A stretch of 64,000 nucleotides of DNA from Lamellibrachia satsuma (GCA_033239005.1 BSQZ01000041.1:868501-932500), one strand, 5' to 3'; shown: positions 34,201-36,739, counted from the stretch's first letter. A program made the numbers and translations. The notes: generated from the letters alone by a model not told the origin.

Positions 34201-36489
34201 CATTGTTTTTTTGCATTGTAGCTCGTGCTAAAATCCTCCCTTGATGGTGCGAAGGGTGTGATTTTGTGTTGTGTAAAAAAACTCCAGCCTTGTCAGTTCA
34301 GAAATTTAACATGTCTGCAGTCAGCATTCAATCATTAGATGCATGCACGCATACACACATTGTCCATACAGTGTGTAAAATTGTGTGAAGAGGGACAGAG
34401 GCTAGTGTTTTTGCCAGCCTCTTAGGGGTGATCTCAAACATCGATGTTTGACACTACACAACATTGGCAGGGTTAGCAACTGTTTCGTTTACCATTGAAC
34501 ATTAATATATTTTTCAAAAAAACATTTCTAATCACAGTTCATAAAGGTGCTGACTTTGAACATATATAGGTTGTTTTCCGTTGTGACAGCTGAATATAAA
34601 CACAATGTGACAATTAGAGCATGACAGATAAAGACATTTTCATTACCACATGTCAATGTACCGTATACAACCTAATAAGCACACAGAATGCTTGAAAAAA
34701 AAATTGGGCCACGGAAAAATGTCAAGGAATCTGTTCTTATAAGTGTACACCAAAATTTGTTTCTCTAGACAATAAGGTAACTGTTTAACACTAGTGGTGT
34801 CATTTGGTTTCTAGTGTAGAACAACAGAAAAGGGGGTGTACATTAATTAGGGCACGTACGCTTAATAGGTCGAATACGGTAATTCAGTTTCATGTAGCGG
34901 GGAACAAGGGTGACTGAGGTGAAATGACATGCCAATTATGCCATGCATCAGTGTTTTGAGTTCATCCCTTATGGGCCGTCATCTGTTGTAGCAATGGCCG
35001 CAGCCACACACTGTGGGATCACTGGCAAATCAAAGGCAATTCTGACTTCACTCTCAGGCAGTTCATTGACGCCGTCAAGGTCAGTCGTTATAGACATGTA
35101 GGGTTGTGGCCAGATGGAGAGATCACTGTCGGGTCTGTTGCCAGAATGAACTAAGCATGCATGCATGCACGCATGCAAGCGTACATACACGTGTTCTCAG
35201 AATCGGAAACTTTGTGAGTTTATAAATCCTGTCAAAGTTTGTTAATATAATTGATAATAGGTGCCCTTAATGTTATGAACATTCTCCACTGATGGTAAAA
35301 TTTAGTTAAATTCAGTGGGACGGTGAAATTCTTCTAAGTGTATTGTTTCTGTGAAAGCTTCCACAAACCAAGGATGCACACAACAGATAAGTGAATGCTG
35401 TTAATCTGCTCCGGGTTTTGACATGCCACTGGGCACTATCAGAAACATTGCAGTTGAAAAAAACCAGGTGTCAAGCCGTAGCATGCAGTCTGTTTTAATT
35501 TGATCTTGTCAGTAGCTGCAGTTTAAATTTTAAATGTTAATATAAAATGATCACTAACACTTGGTTATTTACAAGTAAAATGCAGAAAATTATCAAACAA
35601 GTTTATGATTACTGTCTGTGATCAAAAATGCATTTATGTGTACAGAACCCCTTAAAGCGGCCACCCCTTGGAAATGGCCGCCCCATGAAAATGACCACCC
35701 CTTGGAAACAGCCACGCCTTGAAAGCGGCCAGTATATCACAGTCAGTTTTTCCCACATCTGTATATTTGACCAGCCTCTATAATTCGGCCACCCCTTTAA
35801 TCAGGCCACTTTATCTCAGTCACTGGGTGGCCGTTTTAGAGGAGTTCTACTGTACGTGTGTTGGTGTGTAGAATGACTTGACGGTAACTGGAATATGTAT
35901 GAAGTGAGTGTTTGTGACAGGAGAAGTACGACATAGAAGTAGCCATGGTGGTTCATGGGGTGAAGATGGTCTATGTTCCCATCATGCCCACACACAAGAA
36001 ACGACTGTCACAAACGTGAGTTTTCTAGCATATTCATTGAGCCATCCAATTTGTATATAATTTCTTATTTGAATGTAACTATCAACAATCTTGACCTATA
36101 TATATTTTCTTTTATCTTTTTTTTTAATCAAAGTCATAGTCTGTAGTCCTAGCATTTTCGTCAAATGTAAACACTCCTAAACATGGCCTTACTCTGGATA
36201 TGAGTGTATAAAGTTGTTAGTGTTATATTGTTATCTGAATGATCCTTGTGGCCACAGGATGCTGAAGTTGTTAGTGTTATATTGTTATCTGAATGATCCT
36301 TGTGGCCACAGGATGTTGAAGTTGTTAGTGTTATATTGTTATCTGAATGATCCTTGTGGCCACAGGATGCTGAAGTTGCTGAAGCCGTCACCGGACAAGG
36401 AGTATGTTGACCTTGTAGTGTCCACCAGCACCGAAGACAATGAAGACAAAGTGATGCCACTCATTAGATATTTCTTCAAAGATAGGTGA
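120..36489 (+). CDS. UBA6: UBA6, ubiquitin-like modifier-activating enzyme 6 (E1), 29 exons, N-terminus outside window
   Basis: UBA6 is a cytosolic E1 that adenylates the C-terminus of ubiquitin (and FAT10 in vertebrates), takes it onto a catalytic cysteine as a thioester and passes it to E2s such as USE1. Twenty-nine exons join in phase into 910 codons plus TGA. Visible landmarks in the partial protein are the nucleotide loop IGCGAIGCE (about residues 315-323), NLNRQFLFR with the adenylation arginine (about 353-361), NVEARRYVD, the catalytic Cys in YCTLKSFP (residue 474), [42 protein letters not shown] and a C-terminal ubiquitin-fold domain ending RYFFKDR. Preference for UBA6 over UBA1 rests on DPPEEE before the cysteine motif, HLTESYGSQ, and the [10 protein letters not shown] and FWQSPKRPP regions, which follow vertebrate UBA6 as I remember it. 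About 150 residues are missing upstream of the window. No exon contains a stop or frameshift, so the gene looks functional. Single exons are listed separately. Confidence 0.95.
298..451. mobile_element. hAT-type MITE with 8-bp target-site duplication
   Basis: A 154-bp element starts CAGTGGCGTATTTAGG and ends CCAAATACACCACTG, which are imperfect inverted repeats. It is flanked on both sides by the exact 8-bp direct repeat ACTTGACC (290-297 and 452-459). Eight-base duplications and CAGTGGCGTA termini are typical of hAT elements. It has no coding capacity. It lies in the intron after the first visible UBA6 exon. Confidence 0.8.
460..2008. other. UBA6 intron, no recognisable feature
   Basis: AT-rich intronic sequence. 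I see no open frame with family resemblance and no clear repeat except short AT-rich stretches. Confidence 0.6.
2009..2131 (+). CDS. UBA6: UBA6 exon
   Basis: Acceptor CGTTTCAG ends at 2008 and donor GTGAGG follows 2131. The exon has 41 codons, phase 0 to 0, and reads [18 protein letters not shown], then [22 protein letters not shown]. It aligns with the FISADVHGIW...FCDFGDEFEVLD region of E1s. Confidence 0.93.
2349..3779. mobile_element. DNA transposon with long inverted ends, TA-flanked, non-autonomous or decayed
   Basis: The left end CCGTAAATTCTGTATTTG (2349) is the inverted copy of the right end CAAATACAGAATTTACGG (to 3779), and both are flanked by TA. The subterminal word GGTGCGGCTTTAAAT or a close match recurs near 2428, 3659 and 3733. 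On the - strand around 2650-2790 a decayed acidic stretch (FDSDD*SDFEG in one frame) resembles the acidic tail of pogo/Tigger-like transposases, consistent with a TA duplication, but no catalytic domain is visible. The pogo assignment is a weak inference; the inverted ends are seen directly. Confidence 0.65.
3800..4428 (-). mobile_element. LINE reverse transcriptase 3' fragment
   Basis: The - strand encodes a broken reverse-transcriptase C-terminus: [46 protein letters not shown], then [20 protein letters not shown] and [16 protein letters not shown]. These are the thumb and tail motifs of a common invertebrate non-LTR retrotransposon family. The frame is interrupted several times, so this is a dead 5'-truncated copy. 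It ends next to the dispersed repeat at 4454-4851. Confidence 0.75.
4435..4870 (-). repeat. Dispersed ~400-bp repeat (subfamily A) with 19-bp flanking direct repeats
   Basis: The core 4454-4851 is an inverted, highly similar copy of 17579-17980, and a more distant copy of 8403-8700 and 59040-59350. It is flanked by 19-bp direct repeats of form GACATAAAGGTnTTTATGC (4435-4453 and 4852-4870, one mismatch), which suggests target-primed insertion into the older intron repeat seen at 4871-5195. An 85-codon hydrophobic frame occurs in this and the intronic copy, but the differences between them look neutral. Confidence 0.7.
4871..5195 (+). repeat. Old dispersed repeat shared by several UBA6 introns
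   Basis: Words such as CTCATTTCAAATAAATTTTGC, AGTATCCATGGCAACATG, GTGAAATCATC and GGCTAAATCATTTGAGGAAG recur in order at 11870-12285 and partly at 2158-2280. This indicates an ancient interspersed repeat, class unknown. The element at 4454-4851 is inserted into it. Confidence 0.55.
5225..5346 (+). repeat. Short tandem repeat (GATATGAACATAT-type)
   Basis: Imperfect 18-22 bp units built from GATAGGAACAT and GATATGAACAT repeat about six times. It gives rise to spurious repetitive open frames on the - strand. Confidence 0.85.
5650..5908 (-). mobile_element. tRNA-derived SINE
   Basis: Read on the - strand, the head from 5908 resembles a tRNA with an intact Pol III A box (TGGTCTAATGG, 5887-5897) and an exact B box (GGTTCGATTCC, 5843-5853), most like tRNA-Asp/Glu. 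The acceptor and anticodon stems do not pair well. The body continues as unrelated sequence (AAGACACTAAAAGCCG...), as in tRNA-related SINEs. It is therefore called a SINE rather than a tRNA gene. Confidence 0.65.
5983..6106 (+). CDS. UBA6: UBA6 exon
   Basis: Acceptor GTTACAG ends at 5982 and donor GTAGGT follows 6106. The exon is 124 nt and ends in phase 1. It reads [20 protein letters not shown], then [21 protein letters not shown], matching the FCCH-region motif (ANPGIV..LEN...L..G...TF.E..GM) of E1s. Confidence 0.94.
6587..6696 (+). CDS. UBA6: UBA6 exon
   Basis: Acceptor TTCACTGTAG ends at 6586 and donor GTAAGT follows 6696. The exon is 110 nt, entered in phase 1. It reads [16 protein letters not shown], then [17 protein letters not shown], equivalent to the PFSFSIGDT...GGIAVQVK segment of UBA6. 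Confidence 0.92.
6799..7045 (+). repeat. 41-bp pyrimidine-rich minisatellite
   Basis: About six copies of a 41-bp CT-rich unit (CCTCACATATTCCCCTCATG plus CTTCCCTTTCCCTAT). The long open frames across it are low-complexity artefacts. Confidence 0.9.
7190..7515 (-). mobile_element. LINE 3' terminal fragment
   Basis: The - strand gives [17 protein letters not shown], then [17 protein letters not shown] and KKMVYTWDE, a decayed relative of the ...[18 protein letters not shown]... tail of the LINE family seen at 3800-4428. Stops and frame changes are frequent. Confidence 0.55.
7780..7919 (+). CDS. UBA6: UBA6 exon
   Basis: Acceptor TCCTTGTAG ends at 7779 and donor GTAAGT follows 7919. The exon is 140 nt and ends in phase 2. 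It reads [20 protein letters not shown], then [20 protein letters not shown]. This is the helical region after the FCCH part, linking to the second catalytic-cysteine half. Confidence 0.93.
8403..8700 (+). repeat. Dispersed repeat, subfamily B copy
   Basis: From GGTGGGGTGG through GAATGTGGGCTCTGAGAAAC and TTTATTTGGCC, this is about 85-90% like the inverted copy at 59040-59350 by eye. It also shares GGTGGGGTGG, GTGGGCTCT and CATTTATTTGGCC landmarks with subfamily A (4454-4851, 17579-17980). Confidence 0.65.
8940..9985 (-). mobile_element. LINE fragment, endonuclease-to-RT linker region
   Basis: On the - strand the frames read [11 protein letters not shown], then [15 protein letters not shown], and further on [19 protein letters not shown], a hallmark of the linker before the reverse transcriptase in Jockey/CR1-group LINEs (LA..F..FF..KI..IR). 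Several frameshifts and stops interrupt it. It lies in the UBA6 intron 7920-11715 on the strand opposite the gene. Confidence 0.65.
10129..10195 (+). repeat. 22-bp unit, three tandem copies
   Basis: TGATGGGGTGGTTGTCCTTG with a short join is repeated three times in a row. Confidence 0.9.
10462..10590 (+). mobile_element. CR1-like LINE 3' end
   Basis: Matches the 3' termini of the copies ending near 42490, 45475 and 50358: GGAGGGCGGGTTA, then ATAAGCCAATGGCTTCC, ATCTGGGCC and a terminal repeat of AATCTTGTTA. A short tandem repeat instead of poly(A) is characteristic of CR1-type LINEs. Confidence 0.75.
10640..11245 (+). mobile_element. CR1-like LINE, RT palm-to-thumb fragment
   Basis: Frames on the + strand match the near-complete copy at 45475-48395: [50 protein letters not shown] and [18 protein letters not shown]. 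It is broken by several indels. It shares a 2-bp coding deletion with the - strand copy near 46530. Confidence 0.85.
11716..11785 (+). CDS. UBA6: UBA6 exon
   Basis: Acceptor CCTTTGCAG ends at 11715 and donor GTATCT follows 11785. The exon is 70 nt, entered in phase 2. It reads [20 protein letters not shown], then ASK. Aligns with the QQDSEELLKLATSISE helix region of UBA6. Confidence 0.9.
11870..12285 (+). repeat. Old dispersed repeat, second copy
   Basis: Shares with 4871-5195 the ordered words TTTGATTTTTTGCTCGTC, ATCAATCCTA, GTTGAAATCATC and GGGCTAAATCAGTTGAGGAAG, as well as the CTATGTACTATGACA word seen at 4425. Diverged and without coding potential. Confidence 0.5.
12309..12455 (+). CDS. 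UBA6: UBA6 exon
   Basis: Acceptor TGCGTCAG ends at 12308 and donor GTAAGT follows 12455. The exon has 49 codons, phase 0. It reads [20 protein letters not shown], then [20 protein letters not shown] and GKFSPLKQW. It includes the AAIGG..AQEVLKA.TGKF..L.Q motif that closes the inactive adenylation half in all E1s. Its 3' end and donor are tandemly duplicated into the intron. Confidence 0.97.
12400..12680 (+). repeat. Tandem array founded on the exon end plus 5' splice site (70 bp)
   Basis: The last ~55 nt of the exon ending at 12455, together with its GTAAG donor, are repeated three more times in the intron. Donor-like GTAAG, GTAAA and GTAAG lie at 12526, 12596 and 12670 (spacing 70, 70, 74). 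Each copy keeps a recognisable CAGGAG-GTTGAAGGC-GGCAAAT-T-GG core. Reading through the true donor reaches a stop within the second unit. Confidence 0.95.
12855..12922 (+). CDS. UBA6: UBA6 exon
   Basis: Acceptor TTTCCACAG ends at 12854 and donor GTGAGT follows 12922. The exon is 68 nt and ends in phase 2. It reads [20 protein letters not shown], then LP. Matches the WLYLEA...EEFLPR linker between the two adenylation halves. Confidence 0.92.
13360..13438 (+). CDS. UBA6: UBA6 exon
   Basis: Acceptor TGTCTGTAG ends at 13359 and donor GTGAGT follows 13438. The exon is 79 nt. It reads [20 protein letters not shown], then GLRLFM. It is the RYDALRACIGDTLCQKL start of the active adenylation domain. 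Confidence 0.95.
13578..13764. mobile_element. 187-bp MITE, TA target site (pogo/Tigger-like ends)
   Basis: Inverted ends CAGTGGAAGCTTGTTAATCT and AGATTAAATAGATTCCACTG are flanked by TA on both sides (13576-13577, 13765-13766). TA duplications and CAGTGGAA..TTAATC termini suggest a pogo/Tigger-derived MITE. No coding capacity. Confidence 0.75.
14006..14217. repeat. (CA)n microsatellite
   Basis: Long CA tract with interruptions in its 5' half. The open frames across it (runs of HTHT or CVCV) are artefacts. Confidence 0.98.
14238..14315. repeat. (TA)n microsatellite
   Basis: Nearly pure TA tract of about 75 bp, 20 bp after the CA tract. Confidence 0.98.
14381..14458 (+). CDS. UBA6: UBA6 exon with the nucleotide-binding loop
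   Basis: Acceptor TGTTTCTAG ends at 14380 and donor GTAGGC follows 14458. The exon has 26 codons, phase 0, and reads [20 protein letters not shown], then [14 protein letters not shown] is the GxGxxG ATP-binding loop of the active adenylation half, intact here. Confidence 0.97.
14846..14923 (+). CDS. UBA6: UBA6 exon with adenylation-site residues
   Basis: Acceptor ACGTTGCAG ends at 14845 and donor GTTAGT follows 14923. The exon has 26 codons, phase 0, and reads [20 protein letters not shown], then RPHHIR. [18 protein letters not shown] holds the aspartate, asparagine and arginine residues that contact ATP and Mg in E1s; all are present. Its 3' end plus donor is tandemly repeated. Confidence 0.97.
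14890..15240 (+). repeat. 38-bp tandem array founded on the exon end plus 5' splice site
   Basis: The sequence TTTCTGTTCAGACC..CACATA.GG GTTAGTTTCAA, which is the end of the exon at 14923 with its donor, repeats with GTTA-type donors at 14924, 14962, 15000 and about 15038. More degenerate copies run to about 15240. Confidence 0.92.
15355..15410. repeat. GTGCGTGC simple repeat
   Basis: GTGCGTGCGTGAGTGCGTGC-type simple repeat just upstream of the next UBA6 acceptor. Confidence 0.9.
15435..15483 (+). CDS. UBA6: UBA6 exon (49 nt)
   Basis: Acceptor TTGTTTCAG ends at 15434 and donor GTTGGT follows 15483; ends in phase 1. Reads [16 protein letters not shown], equivalent to KPKSYTAADATLKINS of UBA6. 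Confidence 0.88.
16123..16152 (+). CDS. UBA6: UBA6 micro-exon (30 nt)
   Basis: Acceptor TTTGTTTCAG ends at 16122 and donor GTATTT follows 16152, entered and left in phase 1. Reads [10 protein letters not shown], matching QIKIDAHLNKV. At 30 nt it is unusually short, but it is required to keep phase between its neighbours. Confidence 0.85.
16718..16823 (+). CDS. UBA6: UBA6 exon
   Basis: Acceptor ATGTTTCCAG ends at 16717 and donor GTGGGT follows 16823; 106 nt, leaves in phase 2. Reads [20 protein letters not shown], then [26 protein letters not shown] is the strictly conserved E1 motif of the active adenylation half. Confidence 0.97.
17350..17502. repeat. (ATT)n-rich microsatellite
   Basis: About 150 bp of ATT/GTT trinucleotide repeats with AATATT interruptions. 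Confidence 0.97.
17579..17980 (+). repeat. Dispersed ~400-bp repeat (subfamily A), + copy abutting a UBA6 acceptor
   Basis: Close inverted copy of 4454-4851. It ends at ATTGCATAAA about 20 bp before the acceptor of the exon starting at 18000, so it supplies the upstream flank of that intron end. It contains an 85-codon hydrophobic frame at 17724-17981, judged non-coding because about 12 of 16 differences from the other copy change the residue. Confidence 0.75.
18000..18105 (+). CDS. UBA6: UBA6 exon
   Basis: Acceptor CTCATGCAG ends at 17999 and donor GTAATG follows 18105; entered in phase 2. Reads [20 protein letters not shown], then [15 protein letters not shown]. Carries the conserved L.SGT.G.KG...V.P.LTESY motif that leads into the catalytic cysteine domain. 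Confidence 0.97.
18650..18912 (+). repeat. 42-bp minisatellite, about six copies
   Basis: Units carry GAGACTGGCATACATTGCCC and TGTGACGTCTCGTCA. The CRE-like TGACGTC word is in every copy but is probably incidental. It lies about 30 bp upstream of the catalytic-cysteine exon and does not include its acceptor. Confidence 0.92.
18945..19034 (+). CDS. UBA6: UBA6 exon with the catalytic cysteine
   Basis: Acceptor TTTGTTGCAG ends at 18944 and donor GTAACA follows 19034; 30 codons, phase 0. Reads [20 protein letters not shown], then [10 protein letters not shown]. The TGT codon at 18975-18977 is the thioester-forming cysteine in the E1 signature CTL(K/R)xFP. The acidic DPPEEE before it is typical of E1s of this class. 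Confidence 0.98.
19590..19655 (+). repeat. 33-bp direct duplication of a 3' splice site and exon start
   Basis: TTTCTGTTTTAG followed by TTTGAGAGTTCATTTTC at 19593-19621 is repeated as TTTCTGTTTCAG plus the same exon start at 19626-19654. The interval is a multiple of three and has no stop. Confidence 0.95.
19638..19718 (+). CDS. UBA6: UBA6 exon with duplicated acceptor
   Basis: Acceptor TCTGTTTCAG ends at 19637 and donor GTAACT follows 19718; 27 codons, phase 0. Reads [20 protein letters not shown], then SPENVTE. A second full acceptor plus the first 18 exonic nt lies 33 bp upstream (TTCTGTTTTAG ending 19604), so use of it would add 11 residues in frame. Confidence 0.94.
19947..20014. repeat. 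(TA)n microsatellite
   Basis: TA-rich tract with a single TTTA interruption. Confidence 0.97.
20415..20543 (+). CDS. UBA6: UBA6 exon
   Basis: Acceptor TTGTTGCATAG ends at 20414 and donor GTCAGT follows 20543; 43 codons, phase 0. Reads [20 protein letters not shown], then [20 protein letters not shown] and NHK. Matches the KIQSGHSLEG...[16 protein letters not shown] catalytic-domain segment. Confidence 0.96.
20755..21156. mobile_element. MITE family with TACCGTATTCGACC-type ends (one or two joined copies)
   Basis: Starts CTGTATTCCACCTATTAAGTG and ends CTAGGTCGAATACGG. An internal second start at about 20945 suggests two joined copies. The same family is intact at 34661-34879 and split by a hAT insertion at 31353-31440 plus 33890-34034. 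All copies lie in UBA6 introns. Confidence 0.65.
21256..21307 (+). CDS. UBA6: UBA6 exon
   Basis: Acceptor TTTTTTCAG ends at 21255 and donor GTAAGT follows 21307; 52 nt, leaves in phase 1. Reads [17 protein letters not shown], matching LLHCFPLDIRLKDGS. Confidence 0.93.
21606..21669 (+). CDS. UBA6: UBA6 exon
   Basis: Acceptor CCATCTGTAG ends at 21605 and donor GTGAGT follows 21669; 64 nt. Reads [20 protein letters not shown], the [12 protein letters not shown] motif conserved in UBA1 and UBA6. Confidence 0.96.
21757..22414 (+). repeat. 42-bp tandem array founded on a 3' splice site and exon start
   Basis: About 15 copies of TCATACAGACTTTGTGGTGC followed by TACAGTGTTGCACCTGTTTCAG-like sequence. 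The last copy is the real acceptor (TCTGTTTCAG ending 22414) and exon start TCATACAGACTTTGTTGT. The unit is 42 bp and mostly open, so long frames with [10 protein letters not shown] arise. One unit is inverted, making a 26-bp perfect hairpin at 22160-22216. Confidence 0.95.
22415..22484 (+). CDS. UBA6: UBA6 exon
   Basis: Acceptor ends at 22414 and donor GTATGT follows 22484; 70 nt, entered in phase 2. Reads [20 protein letters not shown], then RPQ. Equivalent to LSFLQNAAKLYATVYCIPF. The next acceptor upstream (22372) would add 14 residues without a stop. Confidence 0.94.
22818..22889 (+). CDS. UBA6: UBA6 exon
   Basis: Acceptor TCTGCTTTAG ends at 22817 and donor GTAAGT follows 22889; 24 codons. 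Reads [20 protein letters not shown], then PSSK, matching the LLNILSEVKIQEFKPSNK segment. Confidence 0.93.
22995..23384 (-). mobile_element. hAT transposon remnant (GTF2IRD2/FAM200-type transposase piece)
   Basis: Begins CAGGGGTGAACAACCTTTTTC and ends near GCCCACCCTTGG, hAT-like inverted ends. The - strand frame between reads [20 protein letters not shown], then [20 protein letters not shown]. This resembles the domain after the BED finger in GTF2IRD2/ZBED-class hAT transposases. Heavily internally deleted. Confidence 0.55.
23455..24838 (+). repeat. 56-bp satellite array, about 25 copies, partly dimeric
   Basis: Unit carries GACTGTAAGTGTTGACACAG, CAAGGCTCCATTGCTGTACA and TTACACTTGTTATGTA. 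At the 5' end two variants (CAGTACTGCACAC and CATTGCTGTACAT) alternate, giving a 112-bp higher-order repeat; the 3' part is homogenised on one variant. A GTAAGTGT donor-like word is in nearly every unit, but the array is not contiguous with an exon. Confidence 0.97.
25042..25168 (+). CDS. UBA6: UBA6 exon
   Basis: Acceptor GTCTGCTACAG ends at 25041 and donor GTAGGT follows 25168; 127 nt, leaves in phase 1. Reads [20 protein letters not shown], then [20 protein letters not shown] and PQ. Acidic, poorly conserved linker of the E1 (VVQTDETARK... in human). Its 3' end and donor found the following array. Confidence 0.88.
25142..26492 (+). repeat. 47-bp tandem array founded on the exon end plus 5' splice site, about 28 copies
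   Basis: The exon end AGTCTCAAAAAGACAGTGCC-ACAAG with its donor GTAGGTGATGG is repeated about 28 times at 47-bp spacing (first donors 25169 and 25216). Nearly every unit keeps a strong donor (ACAAG|GTAGGT), and many also hold a TATCAGTCTCAG acceptor-like word 17 nt before it. Read-through from the exon stops at once (TGA in the first unit). Confidence 0.97.
27120..27588 (+). repeat. ~20-bp minisatellite (TATGTACAGGACAGACACC)
   Basis: About 24 imperfect copies of a 19-20 bp unit. No junction with an exon. Confidence 0.95.
28165..28237. repeat. (TA)n microsatellite
   Basis: Pure TA tract of about 70 bp. Confidence 0.98.
28484..28593 (+). CDS. UBA6: UBA6 exon
   Basis: Acceptor ATTTTTTGCAG ends at 28483 and donor GTGAGT follows 28593; 110 nt, entered in phase 1. 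Reads [20 protein letters not shown], then [32 protein letters not shown] is a hallmark of E1 enzymes that closes the catalytic domain. Confidence 0.98.
28705..29113 (+). mobile_element. tRNA-related SINE-like element
   Basis: The head holds a degenerate B box (GGAGTTTGAATCC, 28762-28774) preceded by a tRNA-like ATTATCAGACTCTCAATCT stretch. The body continues with CTCAGTTCACTCGGCTATAT, then ATGAGTACCTGGC, and the tail TCTGCCAGGGGGTGAAG shared with 1-60. It lies directly upstream of a UBA6 exon. Confidence 0.5.
29204..29317 (+). CDS. UBA6: UBA6 exon
   Basis: Acceptor GCATGTTTCAG ends at 29203 and donor GTGAGT follows 29317; 38 codons, phase 0. Reads [20 protein letters not shown], then [18 protein letters not shown]. 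The IPAIATTTA...GL motif positions the adenylation site; all conserved residues are present. The donor is multiplied in the following array. Confidence 0.98.
29311..30885 (+). repeat. 68-bp tandem array founded on a 5' splice site, about 23 copies
   Basis: The exon end TGGACTT|GTGAGTCACCTTATC is the first unit. It is followed by about 22 near-identical 68-bp units whose equivalent is TGTACT|GTGAGTTGCCTTATC (second donor at 29386). Units differ by only one or two bases, so expansion or homogenisation is recent. Read-through from the exon stops at the TGA of the second unit. Confidence 0.98.
31141..31233 (+). repeat. 20-bp exon sequence copied just upstream of its acceptor
   Basis: TTAGAACACTACAAGAACTG occurs in the intron at 31141-31160 and again inside the exon at 31214-31233. 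TTTACA precedes both, which suggests an older duplication of acceptor plus exon start with an internal deletion. Confidence 0.85.
31175..31302 (+). CDS. UBA6: UBA6 exon
   Basis: Acceptor TTGTTTACAG ends at 31174 and donor GTAAGT follows 31302; 128 nt, leaves in phase 2. Reads [20 protein letters not shown], then [24 protein letters not shown].......[10 protein letters not shown]...F.EP matches the end of the E1 adenylation fold. Confidence 0.97.
31353..34034. mobile_element. MITE copy split by a hAT insertion
   Basis: The left part (31353-31440, CTATATTTGACCTAGC ... AATCTGTTCTTATAAGTG) and right part (about 33890-34034, AACTGTTTAACACCAGATGG ... GAATACGG) line up with the intact element at 34661-34879. 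The intervening 2.4 kb is a hAT element. This gives a relative age: MITE first, hAT later. Confidence 0.7.
31441..33875 (-). mobile_element. Degenerate hAT transposon with ZBED/GTF2IRD2-like transposase
   Basis: Starts CAGGGATCAGCAAACTTTTT, a hAT-like terminus. The - strand encodes a transposase in pieces. At 33411-32665 there is a BED-like finger ([21 protein letters not shown]-x2-C...H-x4-H). At 32630-31926 is the central RNase-H-like part ([32 protein letters not shown]). At 31916-31650 is the C-terminal dimerisation region ([26 protein letters not shown]). At least two frameshifts near 32740-32640 and an in-frame TAA at 31926-31928 break it. The right terminus near 33875 is eroded and no 8-bp duplication was found. 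Confidence 0.85.
34661..34879. mobile_element. 219-bp MITE, TA target site
   Basis: Ends CCGTATACAACCTAATAAGC and CTTAATAGGTCGAATACGG are inverted repeats flanked by TA (34659-34660, 34880-34881). Same family as 20755-21156 and the split copy at 31353-34034. Confidence 0.75.
34992..35079 (+). CDS. UBA6: UBA6 exon
   Basis: Acceptor ATCTGTTGTAG ends at 34991 and donor GTCAGT follows 35079; 88 nt, entered in phase 2. Reads [20 protein letters not shown], then [13 protein letters not shown]...G..DFTL..F..AVK is the start of the ubiquitin-fold domain. Confidence 0.95.
35643..35852. mobile_element. 210-bp MITE, TA target site
   Basis: Ends CAGAACCCCTTAAAGCGGCC and GGCCGTTTTAGAGGAGTTCT(ACTG) are imperfect inverted repeats flanked by TA (35641-35642, 35853-35854). 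The interior repeats GGCCACCCCTT-type words. Mariner/pogo-like by target site. Confidence 0.75.
35921..36015 (+). CDS. UBA6: UBA6 exon
   Basis: Acceptor TTTGTGACAG ends at 35920 and donor GTGAGT follows 36015; 95 nt, leaves in phase 2. Reads [20 protein letters not shown], then [11 protein letters not shown]. Ubiquitin-fold domain core (KY.IE..MVV.GVKM.YVP.MP.H.KRL). Confidence 0.97.
36211..36372 (+). repeat. 54-bp tandem repeat founded on a 3' splice site, three acceptors
   Basis: AAGTTGTTAGTGTTATATTG and TATCTGAATGATCCTTGTGG then CCACAGGATGCTG recur at 54-bp spacing. Three identical CCACAG|GAT acceptors end at 36257, 36311 and 36365, the last being the one that gives the conserved exon. 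The spacing is a multiple of three and open, so either upstream acceptor would add 18 or 36 residues ([18 protein letters not shown] per unit). Confidence 0.96.
36366..36489 (+). CDS. UBA6: UBA6 last coding exon
   Basis: Acceptor GGCCACAG ends at 36365; entered in phase 2. Reads [20 protein letters not shown], then [20 protein letters not shown] and TGA at 36487-36489. The E1 C-terminus (KYVDL.V.......P..RY.F) is complete. Confidence 0.96.
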
Positions 36490-36630
36490 AGCCCTGTACT
36501 ACTCACGAAACTCTGTATTTGTTCTCTGTTGTCAGTCTGCTTGTAAACACTCACACTACGAGGTACAGGTCGTGGGAGTACTGCTCTCACTCGCTGCCAG
36601 TTCTTGTCGTCTGTGGAACTGTTTTGTCAA

Positions 36631-36636
36631 AATAAA
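36631..36636 (+). terminator. UBA6 polyadenylation signal
   Basis: AATAAA lies 142 bp after the stop codon and is followed by CTGCTTCTACTC and a GT-rich stretch (GTGTCAGCAGTATGTGTCTTG). It is the first canonical signal after the stop. Confidence 0.75.
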
Positions 36637-36739
36637 CTGCTTCTACTCAAGTGTCAGCAGTATGTGTCTTGTACTTTTATTTGTTAGACTGTTGATGCTT
36701 TCTCCTGTGGTATGAAACAATGTTTGGTGTCATAAAAAA

